Shown: piece by piece, positions 26,455 to 35,445 of the stretch
Position numbering within the stretch: position 1 is the first letter of the stretch
Layout of the letters: each line of letters opens with the position of its first letter
Program-made: the position numbers and the translations under genes
The notes under the pieces: model-generated
Seen by the model: only the letters and a program-made list of their open reading frames with translations
Database searches by the model: none
What the model was told of the DNA's origin: nothing
DNA from: Desmonostoc vinosum HA7617-LM4
GTDB lineage: Bacteria; Cyanobacteriota; Cyanobacteriia; Cyanobacteriales; Nostocaceae
NCBI GenBank assembly: GCA_019359515.1
Contig: JAHHHC010000014.1
Span: 1 to 64,000 of the forward strand
Reading direction: 5' to 3'
DNA length: 64,000 nucleotides

Positions 26455-27915
26455 CTACAAATTCGCCACTAATCTCGTTTTCCGAAGGATGAATTTTAGT
26501 ACTGTTTCTTCGCGGGAAATAATGTCTGCTTTGCCTTCCATTCCTGGTTTTAATGGACACTGGCGTTTGCTGTCACCGACAAATAAACTCTGGGGTTGGA
26601 TGGTGACTTCGTAGGCGGCTGTCGCGGGTGCGGTGGTGCCATTGTTGACTGTGGGTAAGGCATCTGCAGCTACGGTTTTGACTGTGCCTTTGAGTGTGCC
26701 AAAGTCTGGATAAGGACAAGCTGAAACTTGCATCTGGACTTTTTGCTCTGGTTTGACTTTATCAATGTCAACCGCCGCCACTTGTGCTTTGATTAGTAAA
26801 GGCCCATTCATGGGTGTGATAGAAGCTATTGACTCGCCAACTCGCACTACCTGATTTTGGTTACGAAGATTTAATTGCAGTACTGTACCAGAAATGGGGG
26901 CACGAATTATACTTTGACTGAGGTCGGTGATTACTTGTTGTAGTTCTTGACGATTGCGATCGCTTTGTTTTTGCAATTCTAAACGTTGTTGTAGTAATGT
27001 CTGGAGTTCTTTGTTTAAAGCGGCTAAGCTAGCCTCACCCTTGGCTTTCTCTTGTTTAATTCGTTCAGATGCCACTGTGACAGCCGCGTCACTAGGATTT
27101 ATCGCTGCTCTAGCTTTGTCTAAATTAACTTGGGCAACTTGAACCGCTTGCTCTTTTTCCTCCAGTAAATTTTTCGCCCCAGCTTTGGCTTGTTCTAGCC
27201 TTGCCTCGGCTGCTGTAACTGCTTGTTCTTTTTCTTCGAGTAGAGTACGAGGAATAGCCCCTGATTGTATAATTGGCTGCAAACGTTCTTTTTGGGTCTT
27301 GGCTAGCTTTAAGGCTGCTTCCGCTTCTTGCACAGTTGCAGTGATTAGTTTTTCTTGCTTTAATCGGTCTCGTTGTGCTATTGCTACGTTTAAGGCTGTT
27401 TGAGCTTGGGTGATGTCAGCTTGCACTAGAACTTGCTGATCTGTATAGTTGCGTTGAGTACCGCCGAGTTCTGCTTGTGCAGCCACTATAGTGCGGTTAA
27501 TTAAGCTTGTTTCAGCTGCTATTTGGGTTTCGAGATTTTTGATTTGAGCATCAATTTGCTGTAGTTGTAATTGATTTTGTTGAATAGTGCTTTGTAGTTG
27601 ACTCTTTTGAGTCTGGAGGCGAGAATCATCAATGCGAGCGATCGCATCACCTTCTTTAACTACCTGATTCTCTTCAGCTTGAATCTGTTTAACAGTTCCT
27701 TCAATAGCAGCTTGTACTAAACGCAGTTCTCCCGCCGGACGGATAGTTGCAGGCACTTTAATAGTGACGTTGTACTTCAAAACTGTTGTCAGTGCCACCC
27801 CTATTCCGAAAACGCTAACAATAAACACCCCGCCAATAATTGCCCAAGGACTAATTCGAGGGAGAAACTCATTACTATTAAGTACCCTTAATTGATCTGG
27901 TTGAGGAGTATCCAT
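26455..27915 (-). CDS. HlyD-family periplasmic adaptor (membrane fusion protein)
   Basis: The 486-residue protein has one N-terminal transmembrane helix (AIIGGVFIVSVFGIGVAL), a lipoyl half-motif, and a long alpha-helical hairpin. The hairpin contains repeated coiled-coil units, with LLEEKEQAV occurring twice. A second lipoyl half-motif (IRAPISGTVLQL) and a beta-barrel region close it. It should link the inner-membrane C39 exporter to an outer-membrane TolC-like channel. No TolC gene is in the window, so a channel elsewhere must be used. A heptamer array separates it from the precursor genes. Confidence 0.9.
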   Translation of the reverse strand: MDTPQPDQLRVLNSNEFLPRISPWAIIGGVFIVSVFGIGVALTTVLKYNVTIKVPATIRPAGELRLVQAAIEGTVKQIQAEENQVVKEGDAIARIDDSRLQTQKSQLQSTIQQNQLQLQQIDAQIKNLETQIAAETSLINRTIVAAQAELGGTQRNYTDQQVLVQADITQAQTALNVAIAQRDRLKQEKLITATVQEAEAALKLAKTQKERLQPIIQSGAIPRTLLEEKEQAVTAAEARLEQAKAGAKNLLEEKEQAVQVAQVNLDKARAAINPSDAAVTVASERIKQEKAKGEASLAALNKELQTLLQQRLELQKQSDRNRQELQQVITDLSQSIIRAPISGTVLQLNLRNQNQVVRVGESIASITPMNGPLLIKAQVAAVDIDKVKPEQKVQMQVSACPYPDFGTLKGTVKTVAADALPTVNNGTTAPATAAYEVTIQPQSLFVGDSKRQCPLKPGMEGKADIISREETVLKFILRKTRLVANL

Positions 27916-27929
27916 AATTCGTAATTCGT

Positions 27930-28010
27930 AATTGGGAATGGGGAATGGGGAATGGGGAATGGGGAATGGGGAATGGGCCCCACAAAGTGGGGATTAGGAG
28001 AATGGGGAAT
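27930..28010. repeat. GGGGAAT heptamer array
   Basis: Five or more GGGGAAT units lie directly upstream of the hlyD start, followed by GGGCCCCACAAAGTGGGG. A related array occurs before the exporter gene (26320-26360). Their placement between precursor and export genes could affect transcript processing, but nothing in the sequence proves it. Confidence 0.7.
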
Positions 28011-28076
28011 TGTCATTTGTTATTGGTTATTCCCCGCGTCTCCGCGTCTCCCTCATCCCCCTCATCCCTGCTTGAG

Positions 28077-28310
28077 TTAGATTTTGAGCTTGAAGTCTTT
28101 TAAAGCGTCGGTAAATGTTTTCTCAGCAGTCACGAGTTGTATAACTTCGCTACCGCCCTTACCAGACTTGACTGTAGTTGCAAAACCTAGTGACTCTTGA
28201 GAGAAAGAAGTAGCAATTAAATCTTTAAAGTCGATACCGCCAGAAATAATTTCTTCTTGCTCGTTAGATAAATCGATGAACAATTCAGATTGCATAGTTA
28301 AGTGTGACAT
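28077..28310 (-). CDS. CTB-family bacteriocin precursor, copy 1 (divergent)
   Basis: This 77-residue double-glycine peptide has leader LFIDLSNEQEEIISGG cut after GG (about residue 25), leaving a core of about 52 residues starting IDFKDLIATSF. It differs from the other two copies mainly in the core (TTVKSGKGG for TTRSGKGG, KTF for KSY, DFKLKI for DFMLKI). The leader is nearly unchanged. It contains no cysteine. An AGAGG site lies 6-7 nt before the ATG. It is the promoter-distal gene of the trio and the closest to hlyD. Confidence 0.85.
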   Translation of the reverse strand: MSHLTMQSELFIDLSNEQEEIISGGIDFKDLIATSFSQESLGFATTVKSGKGGSEVIQLVTAEKTFTDALKDFKLKI

Positions 28311-28405
28311 TTTGAACCTCTTTGATATGTGTATGGTGTGATTTGGTGAATTGAAGAACGCAAAAAGAACGACTTTTGCAAGAAGTCTATTGATCCCTAC
28401 TTGAG

Positions 28406-28639
28406 TTAGATTTTGAGCATGAAATCTTTTAAAGCATCGGTATATGACTTCTCAGCAGTCACGAGTTGCATAACTTCGCTACCGCCCTTACCAGACCTGG
28501 TTGTGGTGGCAAAACCTAGTGATTCTTGGGAGAAAGAAGTCGCAATTAAATCTTTAAAGTCGATACCGCCAGAAACGATTTCTTCTTGCTCGTTAGATAA
28601 ATCGATGAACAATTCAGATTGCATAGTTAAGTGTGACAT
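28406..28639 (-). CDS. CTB-family bacteriocin precursor, copy 2
   Basis: Its 77 residues are identical in protein sequence to copy 3, with leader SNEQEEIVSGG and core including LGFATTTRSGKGG and KDFMLKI. The upstream region is a duplicate of that of copy 1, including the AGAGG ribosome site. Identity with copy 3 shows a recent duplication. Cleavage and export would use the C39 exporter of this locus. Confidence 0.85.
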   Translation of the reverse strand: MSHLTMQSELFIDLSNEQEEIVSGGIDFKDLIATSFSQESLGFATTTRSGKGGSEVMQLVTAEKSYTDALKDFMLKI

Positions 28640-28734
28640 TTTGAACCTCTTTGATATGTGTATGGTGTGATTTGGTGAATTGAAGAACGCAAAAAGAACG
28701 ACTTTTGCAAGAAGTCTATTGATCTCTACTTGAG

Positions 28735-28968
28735 TTAGATTTTGAGCATGAAATCTTTTAAAGCATCGGTATATGACTTCTCAGCAGTCACGAGTTGCAT
28801 GACTTCGCTACCGCCCTTACCAGATCTGGTTGTGGTGGCAAAACCTAGTGATTCTTGGGAGAAAGAAGTCGCAATTAAATCTTTAAAGTCGATACCGCCA
28901 GAAACGATTTCTTCTTGCTCGTTAGATAAGTCGATGAACAATTCAGATTGCATAGTTAAGTGTGACAT
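28735..28968 (-). CDS. CTB-family bacteriocin precursor, copy 3 (first in the run)
   Basis: The protein is identical to copy 2. The reading frame is open for another 71 codons upstream, but the start at MSHLTMQS is set by comparison with the two downstream copies. Unlike them it is preceded by unique sequence with no clear Shine-Dalgarno, consistent with being the promoter-proximal gene. Low-level translation relative to copies 1 and 2 is possible. Confidence 0.85.
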   Translation of the reverse strand: MSHLTMQSELFIDLSNEQEEIVSGGIDFKDLIATSFSQESLGFATTTRSGKGGSEVMQLVTAEKSYTDALKDFMLKI

Positions 28969-29441
28969 TTTTGATTGCTTGTGCGTGTAATTGTTGCTAG
29001 TTGTTGTATAATGAAAACACATTACTGTTTTTGTAAATGTGTCTTGGCTCATCACCTTCAACTGTTTGTAGTTTGCACTGCATATTTGCTCATTTTCCAC
29101 GCCAAAGACTATCCAGTTGTTGCTCAGTTTTTGTTCAATTTTTTCGGGACTGTCCAAAAAGCTCAGATTTATGACGATCATGCGATCGCACTGAGTACAA
29201 AAATCTTGCTATCAATACAAATTACAGAATCACAGTGCTGAGTGCTGAGTTCTATCATTCTTTTGCCTGGTTTTCTGCTAAGGATAAGTTTTTAAATAAT
29301 TCGTAATTAAGTTTTGTAATGGGGATTGAGCGCAAAGTCACCAGGGGGAAACCTGCGAGCTGACGGAAGTTGTTCATGAGGGTTTCCCCCATGAACAACT
29401 GCCTCAACTTTATATTAAAAACCTACACCTGCATCCTGCCT
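28969..29441. other. Promoter-bearing spacer upstream of the precursor genes; hairpin repeat
   Basis: On the minus strand the sequence upstream of copy 3 is AT-rich with TTTACA and TTATAC hexamer-like motifs, but their spacing is poor and I do not assign a promoter. At 29369-29399 a perfect 10-bp hairpin GTTGTTCATG/CATGAACAAC lies downstream of ndhD. It lacks a U-tract, so it is probably a dispersed repeat. I see no gene. Confidence 0.45.
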
Positions 29442-31151
29442 TCAAATCGATGGGATATTTATTGATTTGAAAGTCCTTGATTGTATGGTAGCTATATCAG
29501 CCGCTACTTTGGGAGTCGAGAAGCCACCAGCATAGATGCGGGGGTTGGTTTGTGAAATCACAAGATATGAGTTACGAACTTGAGTATTCACCGCCACAGT
29601 TTTGACATCGTATATCTGCATAGCCATTCTGGGGTAGAATCCAATGCCAATAATCAAGATGAGAAAACAGGCAGCTATGAACACCTCACGCGGTCTGGCA
29701 TCGTCATAAACTGATTGAGAGGGTAGGAGGCAATCTGTGCCAAAACAAACTGTGCCTTCGTCTTCTTGATTTTCTGAGCCTGCATTGTTGATGTTGCAGG
29801 TGAGTACTTTACCAGAACCGTAAAATACTTGTCTCAACATCGAAAGCAAATAAATTGGTGTGAGAATGACTCCCACTGCGGCGAGGAAAACGGTAACTGT
29901 ACAAAATGTGGAACTATAAATGTCGCTGGTTGTGATTCCCAAGAAAACCGAGAGTTCACCCACAAAACCGCTCATCCCAGGCAGGGCTAAGGATGCCATT
30001 GCACTAATGGTAAACAAAGTAAATACTCTCGGCATTGCCTGACCAATACCTCCCATATCTGCCATCACCATTGTATGAGTGCGATCGTAAGTCACACCTG
30101 CTAAGAAGAATAGCACTGAGGCAATCAAACCGTGGGAAATCATCTGCAACATTGCACCGTTGATTCCCAAATCTGTGAAGGACGCAATACCTAGCAGCAC
30201 AAATCCCATATGGGAAATTGAAGAATATGCTAGACGACGCTTCATGTTGGTCTGAGCAAAGGAATTTAATGCACCATAAATAATGTTGACAACCCCCAAA
30301 ACAGCTATCACTGGTGCAAAGTAAACGTGTGCATCGGAGAGTAACTCTAGATTGAGGCGAATTAGTCCGTATCCACCCATCTTGAGTAGCACACCCGCCA
30401 GTACCATTGATACGGGAGAAGAAGCCTCGCCATGAGCATCAGGTAGCCAAGTATGCAAGGGAAAAACAGCAAGCTTGACACCAAAGGCTATCAATAATCC
30501 TGCATATAGCAGTAGTTCTAGCCCTATTGGGTAATCTTTCATCCCTAACGCAGCTATATCAAAAGTAACAGCGCCACCACCGTATAATCCCATCGCCAGT
30601 GCTGCTATCAATATGAAGATGGAAGCTGCCGCTGTATATAGGATGAATTTGGTAGCTGCGTAACGCCGCTTTTGTCCGCCCCAAATGCAAACTAATAAAT
30701 ATACGGGAATCAGTTCGACTTCCCACATGATGAAGAATAACAGCAAGTCTTGGGCAACGAAGACTCCAATCTGCGCTGAATACAGCACTAACATCAGAAA
30801 ATAGAATAAGCGGGGTCTACGATCAACTTGCCACGCCGAAAACATGGAAAGAGTTGTTACTAATCCTGCCAGAAGTACCAAAGGAACTGAGATTCCATCT
30901 ACTGAAACTGCCCAGCTGAAACCCAATTGAGGTATCCAAGCATAATTCTCTACTAGTTGAAAAGTTGCATTGCTGGCATCGTAATGCTGCCAAAAAACGT
31001 AGCACATTAATGCAAAGTCTGCGATACCTACACCCAAAGCATACCAACGCACGAGCTTGCCTTCCTTATCAGGCAGCACGGGAATGAGGAAAGATGCAAC
31101 TAATGGGAGCAGAACGATCGCGGTTAACCAAGGAAATTGATCCGCTATCAT
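29442..31151 (-). CDS. ndhD: NDH-1 subunit 4 (NdhD, D1/D2 type)
   Basis: This 569-residue polytopic antiporter-like subunit belongs to the thylakoid/cytoplasmic-membrane NADH dehydrogenase-like complex. Conserved elements are [18 protein letters not shown] with the key Glu, [21 protein letters not shown] across the Lys/His helix, and the [12 protein letters not shown] helix. The C-terminus is longer than the core family. No ndhF or CO2-uptake cup genes (chpX/Y) lie alongside, favouring a respiratory/cyclic-flow NdhD1/D2 paralogue over NdhD3/D4. It is transcribed alone. Confidence 0.92.
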   Translation of the reverse strand: MIADQFPWLTAIVLLPLVASFLIPVLPDKEGKLVRWYALGVGIADFALMCYVFWQHYDASNATFQLVENYAWIPQLGFSWAVSVDGISVPLVLLAGLVTTLSMFSAWQVDRRPRLFYFLMLVLYSAQIGVFVAQDLLLFFIMWEVELIPVYLLVCIWGGQKRRYAATKFILYTAAASIFILIAALAMGLYGGGAVTFDIAALGMKDYPIGLELLLYAGLLIAFGVKLAVFPLHTWLPDAHGEASSPVSMVLAGVLLKMGGYGLIRLNLELLSDAHVYFAPVIAVLGVVNIIYGALNSFAQTNMKRRLAYSSISHMGFVLLGIASFTDLGINGAMLQMISHGLIASVLFFLAGVTYDRTHTMVMADMGGIGQAMPRVFTLFTISAMASLALPGMSGFVGELSVFLGITTSDIYSSTFCTVTVFLAAVGVILTPIYLLSMLRQVFYGSGKVLTCNINNAGSENQEDEGTVCFGTDCLLPSQSVYDDARPREVFIAACFLILIIGIGFYPRMAMQIYDVKTVAVNTQVRNSYLVISQTNPRIYAGGFSTPKVAADIATIQSRTFKSINIPSI

Positions 31152-31337
31152 GCTCTTAGGAAAAAATACTTATTTGTGGAATGATGTCATTCTACTAAAC
31201 TTCGTAACGTTTTATTAATAAGTCTTTTCTCGGATATGCATAGATAGGTATAGAGATTGCTCTTTTTCTACACCCAGTAATCTCAGATGCTCAAACGAGG
31301 TAGCAGATCATAAAATACCCCACTACCTCTGTTTTTT

Positions 31338-32069
31338 CTAACTACTCAACGCCTTTAAAAATCGTTGTAAGCTCTTAAATACATTGGGTTTTTTCGCGGG
31401 TACAGCATTTGTTGCTTGCGGCTGTCCTTGCATCAAAATCAAATCTAAGTCATCACCTGATGGTTTTTTGGGTAATTCAGCAATTTTTTGATATTCACCA
31501 TTGGTTTCTACCCAAACTTCCCATTGTCCTGGGTAGCAGCGAAATACAGCAGTCTCATCATCTACAGGACGCAAATAATAACAGGATTCAATGATATTGA
31601 GGAAACGTTGGCGGGTTTGTCTGGCTGCATAACCAATGCCCACAATCCCGGAATCTTCCAGACGAGGATTTAAAATGATCACAGGGCGATCGCCTATTTC
31701 TTGACATAGCTTTTCTAGTTGTGGTAATTCTACGGAAGTCGGGGCTACAAACAAGAAAATTTCATCCTCTGGTTGGATTTTTGACTGTAGAGAGGCAGCT
31801 CTTGCAGTACCAATATCCAAAATTTTAAACGGTGCATCCACCCAATCACGACGGGCAAGGGCAGCAGCACCAGCATCAGCGAAGAATACCTTCAAGCGGG
31901 AATCATATTCAGCAAATAGCGGCAGAAATTGTTCCGCCACAGGCAGAGGTTTAAGTTCTGGAAACAGGAACTCAACCTGTAAGCGAGTACAACCATCTGC
32001 CAAGGCTGCTTGACAAGCTGTGCGAGATTGGACTATTGCGTCTTCAAGAGTATTAGGAAGTTCAGTCAT
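31338..32069 (-). CDS. DUF1995 family protein
   Basis: This 243-residue soluble protein shows the DUF1995 pattern of cyanobacteria and chloroplasts: TLEDAIVQSRTACQAALADG, RLQVEFLFPELKPLP, DEIFLFVAPTSVEL and VIILNPRLED. Plant relatives such as LPA3 assist photosystem II assembly, so a thylakoid-linked role is possible. For the cyanobacterial protein no function is established. The Rossmann-like alternation of strands and the NPRLED loop hint at nucleotide or phosphate binding. Confidence 0.85.
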   Translation of the reverse strand: MTELPNTLEDAIVQSRTACQAALADGCTRLQVEFLFPELKPLPVAEQFLPLFAEYDSRLKVFFADAGAAALARRDWVDAPFKILDIGTARAASLQSKIQPEDEIFLFVAPTSVELPQLEKLCQEIGDRPVIILNPRLEDSGIVGIGYAARQTRQRFLNIIESCYYLRPVDDETAVFRCYPGQWEVWVETNGEYQKIAELPKKPSGDDLDLILMQGQPQATNAVPAKKPNVFKSLQRFLKALSS

Positions 32070-32213
32070 AAATTATATGTAGCTCTAGCGTCTACTTTTA
32101 TTGTTTCAGCATTAGCTCTGATCCAATACTTTTTGAGTTTTTACCCTAGATCCTCTCTTTCCCCTAAGAACGAAAAATCTTGAGGCGTCTTCATAAAATC
32201 AACCGAAAATAAA

Positions 32214-32347
32214 GGCGTTGCTGAATCATAGGATGAAATCTGATGGATGGAAATCTCAAACTCTTTATTCTCTCTGCGCCTCTGCGCCTCTGCGTGTTAG
32301 CGTAGCGGGGCGTAGCCCGATAAATCATCCCGCAATTATGCAACGCC
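32214..32347. mobile_element. MITE-like element, GGCGTTGC family, 134 bp
   Basis: The ends GGCGTTGCTGAATCATAGGA and (reverse) GGCGTTGCATAATTGCGGGA form an imperfect inverted repeat of about 23 bp. The interior holds GCGCCTCTGCGCCTCTGCG and GCGTAGCGGGGCGTAGCCCG segments shared with other repeats in the window. There is no coding capacity. It lies 120 nt upstream of the substrate-binding-protein gene. Confidence 0.65.
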
Positions 32348-32467
32348 AAAATAAATTTATTTTTCAGTAGGAGCGATCGCACACATCTATCCTATCTGGT
32401 CAACTGTGTGTTTGCGATTATTCTGATCCAATTTGGGAAGACTAAATCAAGCTTTTTTTTGGATTCG

Positions 32468-33451
32468 ATGAAAAAATTGAGTACAATACTGAGATTTTGG
32501 GCATTAGCGATCGCAACCACCCTTGGCTGTTTTATTTTCGCTGCTTGTACCAACGCACCATTAGCGACTTTACGCATTGGCACAGATGTTTGGCTAGGCT
32601 TTGAGCCTTTATATCTCGCGCGAGATTTGGGTTACTTCGAGCAACAACCAGTGCAACTGGTGGAGTATTCTGCTGCTGCGGAAGCGGATCGGGCTTTTCG
32701 TAATGGTTCAGTTAACCTAATCACCACGACCATTGATACAACTCTAACTTTTGCAGAATCTAATTCTAATTTACGAGCAATCATGGCACTTGATATGTCT
32801 AACGGTGGTGATGTCATGCTTGCTCAACCAGAAATCAAAACTCTCTCAGAACTCAAAGGACGCAAAATTGGCATGGAAACCTCCACCTTTGGCTTGTTAG
32901 TACTAACCCATGCCTTAGAAAAAGCTGGTTTATCTCAAAAAGATATAGAACTGGTGAATACAGAATTTAAACAGCAGGAAAAGGCATTCCAACAAAAGAA
33001 AATAGATGCTTTAGTCACCTACGAACCCACTCGTTCTAAACTGCTATCAACTGGAGCTAAACTGATGTTTGATAGTAGTCAAATTCCTGGGGAGATTGTA
33101 GATTTAATTGTTGGTGATGCCAAACTGTTAGAAACCCATAAAAAGCAGCTAGCAATTTTAGCAAAAGCCTGGTTTCGAGCTACTGAGTATATACAGAAAA
33201 ACCCTGATGATGCTGCCAAACGCATGATCCAACGTCAAGGAATCAGCACTGAAGAATTAGCTAAATCTCTCAAAGGTATTCGCTTCTTTACTTTAGAAGA
33301 AAATAAAAAATTTTTAAGTAAAACCGATCCTACTTTAGAGAAAGGAGCTAAACGTTTATCGCAATTTTTACTCACTCATAAACTTTTAAAACAAACAGTT
33401 AATCTAGACTCATTATTTACTGATCAGCTTGTCAAAGATATCAATATGTAA
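32468..33451 (+). CDS. ABC-type substrate-binding lipoprotein (NMT1/SsuA-like)
   Basis: The 327-residue protein begins with a signal ending CFIFAAC, a lipobox. It has the type II periplasmic-binding fold of the nitrate/sulfonate/taurine/thiamine-precursor group: LRIGTDVWLGFEPLYLARDLG, ELKGRKIGMETSTFG, VDLIVGD. There is no permease or ATPase gene. A membrane histidine kinase gene follows by 10 nt, so this protein probably acts as a periplasmic ligand sensor presenting its ligand to the kinase. The ligand is unknown. The start is set at the ATG before KKLSTILRF, which begins a good signal peptide. Confidence 0.85.
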   Translation: MKKLSTILRFWALAIATTLGCFIFAACTNAPLATLRIGTDVWLGFEPLYLARDLGYFEQQPVQLVEYSAAAEADRAFRNGSVNLITTTIDTTLTFAESNSNLRAIMALDMSNGGDVMLAQPEIKTLSELKGRKIGMETSTFGLLVLTHALEKAGLSQKDIELVNTEFKQQEKAFQQKKIDALVTYEPTRSKLLSTGAKLMFDSSQIPGEIVDLIVGDAKLLETHKKQLAILAKAWFRATEYIQKNPDDAAKRMIQRQGISTEELAKSLKGIRFFTLEENKKFLSKTDPTLEKGAKRLSQFLLTHKLLKQTVNLDSLFTDQLVKDINM

Positions 33452-33461
33452 GTAGTTAAAA

Positions 33462-35096
33462 ATGAAAAACTTCCCATTCCCGCTGAAATTTTCGATTCCA
33501 GTAATTCTACTAGCTGCTGGTGGAGTGCTAAGTTTAATTTCATTTCAAACAGAAATTTATTTATCTGACCGACGTATTGAGAAAAATGCAATCAATGAGT
33601 TAGCATTTTCAGGTAGTCAAACGGCTGGCTTGATAGAATATCTTTATCGAGAACAAGCTGGTAATGGTATTGATGTAATCGTCGATCACATTGGCACAGC
33701 ACCGAACATCAAATTAGTGGTTGTTGCCAATGACAAAGGGCAAGTAATTGCTGCTACTAGGTTTGGCCTACTCGGCAAAACTATCACACAAACACCATTC
33801 ACAGAAAATCAACAGACCATCAAAGATGTACAAAAAACTTTGAAGGGAAGAAATTTAATTGCTAGCGATCGCACCCATATTATCGCAATTTACCCTGTAG
33901 GATTGAAATTTCTTTCTGGACAGTCACTTCCCAATCAAGTTGCAGTTTTGCTGATTGACTACGATTTGACAGCCGCTAAAACCGAAGGTATTCAAGATGC
34001 TCAAAGTCGCTCACTAATTTACATTATCGGGCTAGCAATTTTATGCTTATTGCTGTGGTTATTTTTTAACCACATTGTCACGCAACGAGTTACTCAATTG
34101 GTGGTTGCGAGCGATGAGTTTGCTCAGGGGAAATTACAAGCACGGGCAAATTTGCAAGGTTCTGATGAACTCGCTCAAGTTGCTTATGCTTTTAATGAGA
34201 TGGCAACTAAAATCCAATATAGTATTGAAACTATTCATCGTACTCAAGCACAACTAATTCAATCAGAAAAAATGTCGAGCTTGGGACAAATGGTGGCAGG
34301 TATTGCCCATGAAATTAACAACCCAAATAACTTTATTCACGCCAATCTCCCCCATGTCGAAGAATACACTCAGAGAATGTTAGATTTGTTAGAATTTTAT
34401 CAAATTGAACTGCCTCAACCTTCAGAGCAACTTCAAGATTACTTGCAGGATTTGGATTTAGAGTTTGTCCAAGAAGATTTACCGCGAATTTTAGCTTCTA
34501 TGCGTTCTGGTACACAACGAATTCGTGCTATTGTACTATCTTTGCGTAACTTTTCTCGTTTAGATGAATCAGATTTAAAAACCGTAAATTTACATGAAGG
34601 TCTTGATAGCACATTACTAATTTTGGAAAGTCGCTTCAAGGCTACTGCTGAACGTCCAGAGATTACTTTGATTAAAGAATATGACGAAAATTTGCCAACA
34701 GTAGAATGTTATGCTGGGGAATTAAATCAGGTATTTTTAAATATTATTAGCAATGCGATCGATGTTTTGCATCACAGTAACAGTAAAATTCTCATTCAAA
34801 CAAAAACAATTAATCATCAGTTAGTGGAAATTGACATTATTGATAATGGTGTGGGAATGAATGAAGATGTGTGTTCGCGTATTTTTGATCCCTTTTTCAC
34901 AACTAAACCTGTAGGGAAAGGAACAGGACTAGGTTTATCTATCAGCTATCAAATTGTAGTAGATAGGCATAACGGTAAAATATGGTGTGATTCTACACCC
35001 GGACAAGGAACAAAGTTTGCGATCAAAATTCCAACTCGTCAGATTTTATCTGCTGAAAACTCAAACGATAAACGGCAAGTTTTGGCGTCTAAATAA
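33462..35096 (+). CDS. Membrane sensor histidine kinase with HAMP, paired with a binding protein
   Basis: The 544-residue protein has TM1 at about 10-28, an extracytoplasmic domain of about 155 residues (single Cache-like, with VVANDKGQVIAATRFG) and TM2 (LIYIIGLAILCLLLWLFF). HAMP, a short coiled coil and HisKA with H283 (GIAHEINNPNNF) follow, then HATPase (NIISNAIDVL, DNGVGM, GTGLGL). The kinase core is the NtrB-like type with an insertion after the His region. Tight linkage to the upstream binding-protein gene suggests a two-component sensor for a small nutrient. No response regulator is adjacent. Confidence 0.9.
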   Translation: MKNFPFPLKFSIPVILLAAGGVLSLISFQTEIYLSDRRIEKNAINELAFSGSQTAGLIEYLYREQAGNGIDVIVDHIGTAPNIKLVVVANDKGQVIAATRFGLLGKTITQTPFTENQQTIKDVQKTLKGRNLIASDRTHIIAIYPVGLKFLSGQSLPNQVAVLLIDYDLTAAKTEGIQDAQSRSLIYIIGLAILCLLLWLFFNHIVTQRVTQLVVASDEFAQGKLQARANLQGSDELAQVAYAFNEMATKIQYSIETIHRTQAQLIQSEKMSSLGQMVAGIAHEINNPNNFIHANLPHVEEYTQRMLDLLEFYQIELPQPSEQLQDYLQDLDLEFVQEDLPRILASMRSGTQRIRAIVLSLRNFSRLDESDLKTVNLHEGLDSTLLILESRFKATAERPEITLIKEYDENLPTVECYAGELNQVFLNIISNAIDVLHHSNSKILIQTKTINHQLVEIDIIDNGVGMNEDVCSRIFDPFFTTKPVGKGTGLGLSISYQIVVDRHNGKIWCDSTPGQGTKFAIKIPTRQILSAENSNDKRQVLASK

Positions 35097-35153
35097 AAGA
35101 GGATTATGTTGCAAATTTTCTTTGAATTGGTATGAATATCCCCCAAGACTTTG

Positions 35154-35202
35154 AGTCTACTGAAGTAGACTTGAGCTATTAGCCAAGAAATTTATTTCTT
35201 GG
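35154..35202. repeat. Pair of palindromes related to the interior of the 169-bp MITE
   Basis: AGTCTACTGAAGTAGACT (35154-35171) and CCAAGAAATTTATTTCTTGG (35183-35202) are perfect or near-perfect palindromes. They resemble the internal hairpins of the 169-bp elements in design but not in exact sequence, suggesting a modular repeat family. Confidence 0.55.
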
Positions 35203-35312
35203 CGGGTGAGGAAGTCAACACCGAAGCTATTTCTAGCTGAAGTTGACACCAATGGCTTTTCGTCCCACCCCACGATAATGCTTATTACATTGTTTTAGCT
35301 GTGTCGTTCCAG

Positions 35313-35445
35313 TAGTAGCATGTCAAGGCTAAAATAGTGCATTAGCTTTTATCTTGTGGGATGGGCGTCTCGCGCGTCCAGTGAGGGCAAGATGTCCACA
35401 CCACAGGAAAATTTATTGCAACATTTTAGTTGAAACAGTCCACTA
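35313..35445. mobile_element. MITE-like element of the TAGTGGACTGTTT family, degenerate copy
   Basis: The left end TAGTAGCATGTCAAGGCTAA and the right end read inward (TAGTGGACTGTTTCAACTAA) are imperfect inverted repeats continuing with AAAAT and TGCA. The same family has a second copy at 52204-52402. The right end provides the TAG stop codon of the vWA gene. Confidence 0.55.

Larger units (their letters stand above)
28077..28968 (-). repeat. Three tandem direct repeats of 329 bp carrying precursor genes
   Basis: Equivalent stop codons of the three precursor genes are spaced exactly 329 bp apart. The repeat unit includes the gene, its AAAGAGGTTC ribosome site and a spacer containing the motif GACTTTTGCAAGAAGTCTAT, an end of the TAGACC mobile-element family. 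Units 2 and 3 encode identical peptides; unit 1 has diverged. Confidence 0.9.

Noticed and set aside
28969-29181. N-terminal extension of precursor copy 3
   Set aside because: The frame is open, but the two downstream copies define the start at MSHLTMQS and the extra 71 codons have no counterpart.
29369-29399. Intrinsic terminator of ndhD
   Set aside because: There is a perfect 10-bp hairpin, but no U-tract follows on the minus strand.
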